From contig CP046177.1 of NCBI GenBank assembly GCA_014075215.1, forward strand, positions 1,116,001 through 1,180,000: a stretch of 64,000 nucleotides of DNA, given 5' to 3'. Source of the stretch: Flavobacteriaceae bacterium. Lineage in GTDB: Bacteria; Bacteroidota; Bacteroidia; Flavobacteriales; Flavobacteriaceae. Shown here piece by piece: positions 57,452 to 64,000 of this stretch; within the stretch, counting starts at the first letter, position 1, and every line of letters starts with the position of its first letter. Made by a program: the position numbers and the translations under genes. The notes under the pieces are model-generated. The model searched no databases and had not been told where the DNA came from. It saw only the letters and a list, made by a program, of their open reading frames with translations.

Positions 57452-58828
57452 ATGAAAAAAGTTATAGGATTATTAAGTATAGCCATAATTGGAGGTATTA
57501 TAGCTTTAAGCGGATATAAACTCTTCTTTAATCAACCTGTTGTTATTGAAAGAACTGTAAAAAATCAAATTCCTACGATTCAATCAAATTATAAAAATAT
57601 TTTAAATGTCAATTCGGAAACTTCATCAGGATTAGATTTTACAGTCGCTGCCGAAAGAACAATAAACTCGGTAGTACATGTAAAGAATACGGCAGTAAAA
57701 TCCGGAATCAATTCCTGGAGCGATTTGTTTAATGGCCCGAGAAAGTACGAGCAAGTAGGTACGGGAAGCGGTGTTATTATTTCACCTGACGGATATATTG
57801 TAACTAACAATCACGTAATAGATGATGCAACAGATATAGAAATTACGTTGAATAACAGGAAAAAGTATAAAGCAAAGCTTATCGGCACAGATGAAAAGAA
57901 TGATATAGCACTGTTAAAAATAGATGAGGAAAATATGGAGCTGACCTATATTCCTTTTGCAGATTCCGACAATGCAAAGATAGGAGAATGGGTATTGGCA
58001 ATAGGAAATCCGTATAATTTAAATTCCACGGTAACGGCAGGAATTATCAGTGCTAAGGGAAGAGATTTACAAGGAAATTCAAATGTAGATGCATTTATTC
58101 AAACAGATGCTGCGGTAAACCCCGGAAATAGCGGAGGGGCGTTAGTAAATACAAGAGGTGAACTCATTGGTATTAATACGGCCATTTCTTCAAGAACAGG
58201 TTCTTATGTAGGCTATTCTTTTGCAGTGCCTTCCAATATTGCCAAAAAAATTGTTGATGATATACTAGAGTTTGGTAGCGTACAAGAAGCTATTTTAGGA
58301 ATTAGTGTGGATGTTAGGGATACTAATATACAAGGAGTGAAGATAGGTTCATTAGATGCTAAAAGTGAAGCTAGAAAATCAGGATTAGAACAAGGAGATA
58401 TTATTGTGATGATTAATAATATGAAGATTACCAAGTTTTCGGAACTTACAGGCCAGTTAACAGCAAAAAGACCTGGAGAATATGTAGATGTTACTGTAAA
58501 CAGAAATGGAAACCGGTTGACAAAAAAAGTAAAATTGAGTAAGCGGAATACTTATGTTTCACGATCATTTGGTTGGGCATTAAAAAATTTAAGTAAAAAA
58601 GAATTAAAACAACTTGATATTAAAGGCGGAGCTAAGATTTATGAGACCAATAGCAGAGATGGAGACAATAGTCTGAAAAACTTTATTATAACTAAAATAA
58701 ATGATAAAAAGATTTTTAATGCTTCGGAAGCTGCAAGATTATTGGATGAAGCTGGAAAAAGCCGGTATTCTATTGTTATTGAGATGATTAACACGGAAGG
58801 AGAGAAAGAACGATACCGATTTAGATAA
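57452..58828 (+). CDS. HtrA/DegQ-type periplasmic serine protease
   Basis: A 458-aa protein with one N-terminal membrane segment (about 5-23). The trypsin-like domain has the triad H121 (IVTNNHVID), D151 (KNDIALLKID) and S227 (NPGNSGGALV). Two PDZ domains follow: the first about 285-370 (ILGISVDVRD, EQGDIIVMINNMKITKF), the second weaker about 375-458. DegP/Q proteases remove or refold damaged periplasmic proteins. The gene has a strong own promoter and terminator. Length is typical. Confidence 0.96.
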   Translation: MKKVIGLLSIAIIGGIIALSGYKLFFNQPVVIERTVKNQIPTIQSNYKNILNVNSETSSGLDFTVAAERTINSVVHVKNTAVKSGINSWSDLFNGPRKYEQVGTGSGVIISPDGYIVTNNHVIDDATDIEITLNNRKKYKAKLIGTDEKNDIALLKIDEENMELTYIPFADSDNAKIGEWVLAIGNPYNLNSTVTAGIISAKGRDLQGNSNVDAFIQTDAAVNPGNSGGALVNTRGELIGINTAISSRTGSYVGYSFAVPSNIAKKIVDDILEFGSVQEAILGISVDVRDTNIQGVKIGSLDAKSEARKSGLEQGDIIVMINNMKITKFSELTGQLTAKRPGEYVDVTVNRNGNRLTKKVKLSKRNTYVSRSFGWALKNLSKKELKQLDIKGGAKIYETNSRDGDNSLKNFIITKINDKKIFNASEAARLLDEAGKSRYSIVIEMINTEGEKERYRFR

Positions 58829-58850
58829 GTTCAACGCATAAATAGTAAAG

Positions 58851-58879
58851 AAAACCTGGGTAGAAGTCAGGTTTTTTTT
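58851..58879 (+). terminator. Rho-independent terminator after htrA
   Basis: AAAACCTG and CAGGTTTTTTTT form a 7-8-bp stem with a T-run, 22 bp after the stop. Confidence 0.8.
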
Positions 58880-59519
58880 ATGATTTATCACTTGAACTTA
58901 CGGTAATATAACTATGGAAAGATAATACCTAAACTTCGAAGTTGCTTTTACAACTATAAGGGCTAAATCAACGTAACTTGACATAAATTAAGGTTTGCGG
59001 ATACATTTTAAAGCAAGAGCGCTTACACTACCAGAATTGAGAACCAAAACAGTCATGGTTCTTGGTTCCAGAGTCAAGAAATCTTTTTTGCTTTCTTACT
59101 TGCTATAAAAAAACATAATTGATGAACTCATTTAAACTTTTTGGATGTAAGCGAACATTAGAAGTTTTTAGATATGTTGAAAGCTTTTTTGAGTTGCATA
59201 GCAGCACTACGGAAGGAAAAAAAGATAAAAACAGAGCTAAAAACACCCATTTTTTAGCAAATTGAAAAAGTTTAAATGAGTTCGATGTCAAAAAAGCAGT
59301 TGAAACTCTGAAAAGCTTCAGTAGAGCTTTACACTTTACACTTTTCAACTTTCTAACTGATTATGGAGAAAATTTACCTATAGATATGATTAGTGATATA
59401 TCACTTGAACGTTTTTATTTTTCCATTGATCTATAAAAAAGGTTGATTAGCAGAAAAAGGAATTTTTGATTTGGATTATCGTCAGAGATTTGCAGCATAA
59501 CTTTAAAATTTTATATATC
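58880..59519. other. non-coding stretch with inverted-repeat element
   Basis: No gene is seen. It includes the inverted-repeat element 59124-59283, simple repeats near 59330-59360 (CACTTTACACTTTTCAACTT), and the leader of the DUF4402 gene. Confidence 0.6.
59124..59283. repeat. 160-bp inverted-repeat (MITE-like) element
   Basis: The ends GAACTCATTTAAACTTTTT (59124) and AAAAAGTTTAAATGAGTTC (59265-59283) are perfect 19-bp inverted repeats. The inside has no clear gene. Single ends resembling this (GAACTCATTTAAGCTTTT) occur near 54950, before the broken sulfatase. Confidence 0.75.
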
Positions 59520-60080
59520 ATGAAAAAATTAAATGTATTAGTAGCCATCGTATTTGGATGTGTAAGTATGACTTCATTTGGTCAGGTGTTTTCTGGAAGC
59601 GGAACCATGAATGTGGAAGCAGAATTAGTAATTCCATTGACTGTGTCCGGTACTTTACTAGATTTTCAAAAAGTAGCCATTCCTGCTACAGGTAACCGTT
59701 ACTATCATGTACAAGGAGATGGTAGCATGTATTCTGCGGCTACTTCAACAGCTACAACAGCAGACGGAGCACAGACAGATTTCGAAGGTTCTCCAACAGT
59801 AAGTACCGTTACGATAAAAGGAACTCCAAGTACTGCAATTCAGTTAACAGCAGCAGCTAGCTCTAACTTGACCAATGCAGGTGGTTCTACTATTGAGTTT
59901 GTTCCAAAATACTATTCATTTGGTGCTACAACAGCAGCAGCGATGACTACTTCATTAAATAGTAGTGGAGAGTTAAAGTTAAGTTTAGGTGGAAACATTA
60001 AAGTAGTAGGTCAGGATGATTCATCTCCAAGTACTCCGGGAGTATATACAGGTACTACAACATTATCAGCTCAGTACTAA
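59520..60080 (+). CDS. secreted DUF4402-like protein
   Basis: A 186-aa protein (start MKKLNVLVAIVFGCVSMTSF at 59520, signal peptide ending FGQ) [an upstream in-frame ATG at 59466 would disrupt the signal]. The mature part is Thr/Ser/Ala-rich and beta-rich (LVIPLTVSGTLLDFQKVAIP, KGTPSTAIQLTAAASSNLTN), as in DUF4402 (spore-coat/pilin-like) proteins, ending GVYTGTTTLSAQY. A PapD-like chaperone gene follows, so it may be a surface fibre subunit that needs that chaperone. That is inference. Confidence 0.75.
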   Translation: MKKLNVLVAIVFGCVSMTSFGQVFSGSGTMNVEAELVIPLTVSGTLLDFQKVAIPATGNRYYHVQGDGSMYSAATSTATTADGAQTDFEGSPTVSTVTIKGTPSTAIQLTAAASSNLTNAGGSTIEFVPKYYSFGATTAAAMTTSLNSSGELKLSLGGNIKVVGQDDSSPSTPGVYTGTTTLSAQY

Positions 60081-60135
60081 GATAATAGCTATACAATAGC
60101 TTTCCTCAAAAGAATCATATAGGTTTTTTGATACT

Positions 60136-60163
60136 CAACACCTCGCCCTTGGGCGAGGTGTTG
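60136..60163 (+). terminator. strong hairpin terminator after DUF4402 gene
   Basis: CAACACCTCGCCC and GGGCGAGGTGTTG form a perfect 13-bp stem with a 2-nt loop. There is no long T-run, so it may act as an attenuator or stabiliser that boosts the DUF4402 mRNA over the chaperone mRNA. Confidence 0.75.
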
Positions 60164-60416
60164 GGTTATGATACTATTTAAGAAGTTTGGAAGTCCTGGG
60201 TTTCAACTCTTTTAATACCAGTTCTAATACAATAGGTTAAACTCAATCTTATAGAAGATGGATTCAGCGCTCTTTTATTCAAAATAATGGTAATTTCCTG
60301 TTTGTCGTAGGAAAAGTTCATTTCGTCTACAGATAAGAGTACTTTGGTGTTTAAACAGGTAATTAATCTATTTATATGTAGATATTTACACCGTAAAACT
60401 TTTAAATTTTTAAATT

Positions 60417-61223
60417 ATGTCATTAACAAACAATACTAGAAACAGCGTTTTATTACTTTTTTTACTACTAAACATTTTTACTTGTTTTGGACAAGGAAGT
60501 GTTCGATTGACCAAAAAGAAATTATTCTTTAACAGAGCTTCTACCCACAAAGAATTAGGAGTTTGGAATGTATCAAATAGAGAGCAGGAGTATACCGTCT
60601 TTTTGCGAAAAAGTACTATGGATGAAAATGGAATATACAAAGTAGATACAGTAAATGTAGATGAGCTTGATAAGCATATTCGCTTCTTTCCAAGATCTTT
60701 TAAAATAGGACCAGGTGAAATACAAAAAGTTCGTGTTCAAGTAAGAGATTGGCAAGGATTGACAAAAAATGATAATTATACTCACATTTTTGTAAAGGAA
60801 GCCTTATCGTTTGGTACCGGCGAAAACACTACCTTGATAAATAAAAAGTTAGGAACAGATGTAAAAGTTGTGGTAGAAGTAGGTATTCCTCTTATTTTGC
60901 AAAAATCAGGAATTAAAGAATCTAATTTTACTATTAATGAATTTGAACTTGTAGATAATAATAAGTTTCGTTTAGGCCTGGGAAGAACAGGAGACAAGAC
61001 CAAGTATTGCAAAATTAAAATTTTTCATACAGATCCGGAAACAAATAAAAGAACCAATGTTGGAACGCTAAATAATGTAGCTGTATTTTCTAATATGAAA
61101 AAGAGAGACATTCTGATTAATCTGACAGAAGAGATTACTTCAGGAAATGTAGAAGTGTTCATTATTGAAGACAGTGATAGTAGAAAAGCTCAGGTTTATA
61201 TACAAGAAAATTTAAAAGTATAA
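60417..61223 (+). CDS. PapD-like periplasmic chaperone-related protein
   Basis: A 268-aa secreted protein (signal peptide LLLFLLLNIFTCFGQG). The mature N-terminal domain has a beta-sandwich pattern (VRLTKKKLFFNRASTHKELG, WNVSNREQEYTVFLRKST, FPRSFKIGPGEIQKVRVQVR) similar to fimbrial PapD-type chaperones, with RVQVRDWQG in the position of the conserved Arg/Lys strand. A second domain follows. It probably folds and delivers the DUF4402-like subunit encoded just upstream. No usher gene is seen nearby. Confidence 0.75.
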   Translation: MSLTNNTRNSVLLLFLLLNIFTCFGQGSVRLTKKKLFFNRASTHKELGVWNVSNREQEYTVFLRKSTMDENGIYKVDTVNVDELDKHIRFFPRSFKIGPGEIQKVRVQVRDWQGLTKNDNYTHIFVKEALSFGTGENTTLINKKLGTDVKVVVEVGIPLILQKSGIKESNFTINEFELVDNNKFRLGLGRTGDKTKYCKIKIFHTDPETNKRTNVGTLNNVAVFSNMKKRDILINLTEEITSGNVEVFIIEDSDSRKAQVYIQENLKV

Positions 61224-61260
61224 CGCGATATCAATTTATATGCTATTTTGAATAGTAAAG

Positions 61261-61285
61261 AAAACCCGGAAAAAAGCCGGGTTTT
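61261..61285 (+). terminator. Rho-independent terminator after the chaperone gene
   Basis: AAAACCCGG and CCGGGTTTT form a 9-bp stem with a 7-nt loop, 37 bp after the stop. Confidence 0.85.
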
Positions 61286-61315
61286 CAAGCATTTGAATAT
61301 TAGTATTTTTACACT

Positions 61316-62725
61316 ATGAGTAGAAAAAAGAAAAATGTCATCTTTGAAAATATTAAAGTAATAGATGCCGGCACCAAAGGAAAAGCAGTAGCAAAAGCAC
61401 CGGATGGCAGTATTATTTTTATGTCCAATGCAGTCCCCGGGGATGTTGTTGACATACAGGTAAACAAAAAGAGAAAGTCATATTATGAAGGAAAAGTCAT
61501 TCAATTTCATACCTATTCGGATAAAAGAACTGATCCTGTATGTGAGCATTTCGAATATTGCGGCGGTTGTAAATGGCAACACATGAAATATGTGGCACAA
61601 TTGGTGTATAAAGAAAAAGAGGTGATTCACAATTTACAGCGAATAGGTGGCCTGGACTTACCTGAGATGGCTCCTATCCTACCCTGTGAAAAAAACTATT
61701 TTTACCGCAACAAAATGGAATTTTCTTTTTCTTCTAATCGTTGGTTGACCCCGGAAGAAATCAAATCGGGCCGGAAAATCAACGATAAAAATGCTTTGGG
61801 TTTCCACATTGCGGGAATGTGGGATAAAGTTTTGGACATCCATTACTGTCACCTGCAGGAAGATCCTTCCAATTCCATACGAAATGCTATTAAAGCCTTT
61901 GCCGTTAAAAATGATATTGCATTTTTTAACCCCAAAAACCGGGATGGTTTGTTAAGAACTGTGATGTTACGTATCACATCTACCCGGGAAATAATGGTCG
62001 TCATTCAATTCTATAAAGAAAATACAAAGAAAAGAGCGTTGCTCTTGAATTATCTTTCGGAAACTTTTCCTGAAATCACATCGTTACAATATACCATCAA
62101 TACAAAAGCAAATGATACTATTTATGACCAAAAGGTGATATTATTCAAAGGAAGAGATCATATTTTTGAAGAAATGGAAGGTTTGCATTTTAAAATCAAT
62201 GCAAAATCTTTTTATCAGACAAACTCAAGTCAGGCATATGAATTGTATAAGATTATACGCAATTTTGCGAATCTTTCCGGTACAGAGCTAGTATATGATT
62301 TATATACGGGAATAGGTACCATTGCTCAATTTATTGCTAAAAAAGCAAAAAAAGTAATTGGAATTGAATCTGTTCCGGAAGCTATAGAAGATGCAAAAAA
62401 CAACGCACGTCTTAATAAAATTAATAATGTAGCATTCTATGTAGGTGATATCAAAAAAATATTTACATCGGACTTTATTAATCAACACGGAAAACCGGAT
62501 GTGATTATCACCGATCCGCCAAGAGATGGGATGCATAAAGACGTTGTATCGCAAATCGTACAGATAGCTCCAAAGAGAATTGTGTACATAAGCTGTAATT
62601 CAGCAACGCAGGCAAGAGATTTGGCTTTTATGAAAAAATCTTATAAAATTGTTAAAACACAAGCAGTAGATATGTTTCCGCAAACACATCATGTGGAAAA
62701 TGTTGTACTTTTGGAGCTGATATAA
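61316..62725 (+). CDS. rlmD: 23S rRNA (uracil1939-C5)-methyltransferase RlmD
   Basis: A 469-aa RNA methyltransferase. A TRAM domain (about 1-65, GKAVAKAPDGSIIFMSNAVP) is followed by the iron-sulfur cysteines CEHFEYCGGC (near 76-85) and HYCHL. The Rossmann domain has YDLYTGIGTIAQFI (near 325), TDPPRDGMH, and the nucleophilic Cys in IVYISCNSATQARDL (near 427). It makes m5U in 23S rRNA. Its 4-bp gap to the DUF6452 gene suggests an operon. Confidence 0.96.
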   Translation: MSRKKKNVIFENIKVIDAGTKGKAVAKAPDGSIIFMSNAVPGDVVDIQVNKKRKSYYEGKVIQFHTYSDKRTDPVCEHFEYCGGCKWQHMKYVAQLVYKEKEVIHNLQRIGGLDLPEMAPILPCEKNYFYRNKMEFSFSSNRWLTPEEIKSGRKINDKNALGFHIAGMWDKVLDIHYCHLQEDPSNSIRNAIKAFAVKNDIAFFNPKNRDGLLRTVMLRITSTREIMVVIQFYKENTKKRALLLNYLSETFPEITSLQYTINTKANDTIYDQKVILFKGRDHIFEEMEGLHFKINAKSFYQTNSSQAYELYKIIRNFANLSGTELVYDLYTGIGTIAQFIAKKAKKVIGIESVPEAIEDAKNNARLNKINNVAFYVGDIKKIFTSDFINQHGKPDVIITDPPRDGMHKDVVSQIVQIAPKRIVYISCNSATQARDLAFMKKSYKIVKTQAVDMFPQTHHVENVVLLELI

Positions 62726-62729
62726 AAAA

Positions 62730-63209
62730 ATGAAGAAATGTATCCTTTTATTGCTAGCTGCCATTACTTTTTCTTTTTGTAAAAAGGATGATTTTTGTGT
62801 AGAACCTGTTACGCCAAATTTAATATTACGCCTGTATAACAGCACAAACCCAACCGAACTTAAAAGTGGTGAGCGTTTATCTATTTGGGCAGATGGAAGA
62901 GATACCTTACCTCAATACACTTCGGTGACGTTAGATTCTGTTGTTATTCCTCTAAACCTTATTTCGAATCAGACGGTTTATAATTTTAAAATAAACACGG
63001 TAGACGGAAATATTGCGAACAATCGGGTAGACCAATTAACCGTTAACTATACTACGGAAGAAGTATATATTTCAAGATCTTGTGGTTTTAGGGTTATCTT
63101 TAACAATGTAACTGTTACTTCAAATAATGGTTGGATATTGTCGTTGAGTCCGTCGTCCATTGCTACTATTAACAATGAATCTTCAGCACATGTACAAATA
63201 TTTCATTAG
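62730..63209 (+). CDS. DUF6452 family lipoprotein
   Basis: A 159-aa protein with a signal peptide and lipobox (LLLAAITFSFC). The mature part matches the DUF6452 pattern: TPNLILRLYNSTNPTELKSG, LSIWADG, SVVIPLNLISNQTVYNF and ISRSCGFRVIFNN. The function is unknown. It is consistently paired with DUF6048 in Bacteroidota, and the two genes overlap here by 20 bp. Confidence 0.85.
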   Translation: MKKCILLLLAAITFSFCKKDDFCVEPVTPNLILRLYNSTNPTELKSGERLSIWADGRDTLPQYTSVTLDSVVIPLNLISNQTVYNFKINTVDGNIANNRVDQLTVNYTTEEVYISRSCGFRVIFNNVTVTSNNGWILSLSPSSIATINNESSAHVQIFH

Positions 63210-63885
63210 CATTGTAGTAACGCTCTTTACGATTTCAATGTATACTCAAAATCCTTTGAATGTAAACGTGGAAAAAGACACTATTGTATATAAAACGGCC
63301 TATGGTTTGCGCTTGGGAATAGATATCAGTAAACCTGTAAAAGCGTTATTTGACAGTAGTTATAAGGGGTATGAAATTGCAGGAGATTACAGACTTTCTA
63401 AAAATTTTTATATTGCTGCAGAACTTGGTTATGAAGAAGAAACTACCCATGAAGATTTTACCAATTCTTTTGCAAAAGGAAGTTATATTCGCTTGGGAGG
63501 AAATATCAACCTCTATAAAAACTGGCTGGATATGAATAATGAAATTTTCTTCGGCTTTCGATATGGCTTCAGTATTTTTGATCAGACATTAAACTCTTAC
63601 ACGATCAATACAGGTACTGAATACTTTCCAGCAACATTGATGAATTCCAGAACAGCAAGCGGTTTAAATGCTCATTGGGCAGAATTTATGTTGGGAATTA
63701 AGGTTGAGACCATTAAAAACTTATATATTTCTGCCAGCTTCTCATATAAAGTAATGGTGAACGCGGAAGATCCTGATAATTTTAAAACGCTTTTTGCACC
63801 GGGGTTTAACAGGGTGTTTTTGAATAATACCGGTTTTGGGTTCAATTATACCATTTCTTATCTCATTCCATTCCGTAAAAAATAA
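63190..63885 (+). CDS. DUF6048 family outer-membrane-type protein
   Basis: Starting at ATG 63190 (MYKYFISIVVTLFTISMYTQ) it has a signal peptide. The earlier in-frame start at 63160 would lack one. The mature protein is about 215 aa with alternating beta-strand patterns (GLRLGIDISKPVKALFDSSY, FYIAAELGYEEE, GFGFNYTISYLIPFRKK) and a C-terminal aromatic strand typical of outer-membrane barrels. The function is unknown; it is paired with DUF6452. Confidence 0.85.
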   Translation: MYKYFISIVVTLFTISMYTQNPLNVNVEKDTIVYKTAYGLRLGIDISKPVKALFDSSYKGYEIAGDYRLSKNFYIAAELGYEEETTHEDFTNSFAKGSYIRLGGNINLYKNWLDMNNEIFFGFRYGFSIFDQTLNSYTINTGTEYFPATLMNSRTASGLNAHWAEFMLGIKVETIKNLYISASFSYKVMVNAEDPDNFKTLFAPGFNRVFLNNTGFGFNYTISYLIPFRKK

Positions 63886-63946
63886 TGCTATAAACTCATC
63901 ATTATTTTACTAATTTTATGGTGAACTTATTTTAATCCCATTAATA

Positions 63947-64000
63947 ATGAATAAAATACCAAGTGTAGATCTATCGGATTTTTTATCAAACGATAAAAAT
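63947..64000 (+). CDS. start of an isopenicillin-N-synthase-like oxygenase (partial)
   Basis: ATG at 63947 opens MNKIPSVDLSDFLSNDKN, which runs off the window. This opening resembles the start of 2-oxoglutarate/Fe(II) oxygenases of the isopenicillin N synthase family. Only 18 codons are available. Confidence 0.5.
   Translation, partial: MNKIPSVDLSDFLSNDKN

Overview
The window looks like chromosome from a low-GC member of the Bacteroidota, most likely the family Flavobacteriaceae. Evidence: several TAnnTTTG (-7) promoter elements, one of them with TTTG 19 nt upstream; a type IX secretion (T9SS) C-terminal sorting domain on a sulfatase; DUF6443/RHS, DUF6452, DUF6048, DUF2797 and DUF4402 proteins; and a type II-C CRISPR system with 46-bp repeats. 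The genus cannot be fixed from the sequence alone.

Layout. 1-7.7 kb (minus strand) holds a decayed two-gene RHS/YD-repeat cell-surface locus. Both genes carry frameshifts or amber codons, and the DUF6443 gene is split by an IS110-family element with a candidate bridge RNA. 8-10.3 kb holds a membrane glycosyltransferase and a Cof-type HAD phosphatase. 10.3-25.5 kb is a complete insecticidal-toxin-complex (Tc) locus: a broken LytTR-like regulator, a 51-codon ORF, then TcA (2161 aa), TcB (1469 aa) and TcC (1021 aa). The variable C-terminus of TcC is Gly/Ala-rich and looks membrane-active. 25.5-29.6 kb holds an IS remnant, a MITE-like element, a nitrilase, a DUF2797 protein and a GH3-family protein.

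29.6-35.5 kb is a type II-C CRISPR-Cas locus: an array of 13 repeats and 12 spacers, cas2, cas1, cas9, and a tracrRNA divergent from cas9. All Cas9 catalytic motifs are present, but codon 453 is an in-frame TAG. 35.8-64 kb is mostly housekeeping: rplS and trmD with a glycosyltransferase between them, prmC, ribD, dnaA, mltG, dapF, an HtrA-type protease, and rlmD. Mixed in are an unusual sulfatase-GDPD fusion, a PapD-like chaperone with a DUF4402 secreted protein, a low-molecular-weight phosphatase with an internal deletion, and a sulfatase gene broken by a MITE.

Two themes recur. First, mobile and repetitive DNA: IS110, three copies of a ~150-bp MITE-like repeat, a second inverted-repeat element, and GGAAAGT-type simple repeats, one of which has apparently entered the prmC coding frame. 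Second, many single-base lesions in accessory genes: RHS genes, regulator, cas9, OmpA-like gene, sulfatase. These fit ongoing gene decay, but assembly errors cannot be excluded from the sequence alone.
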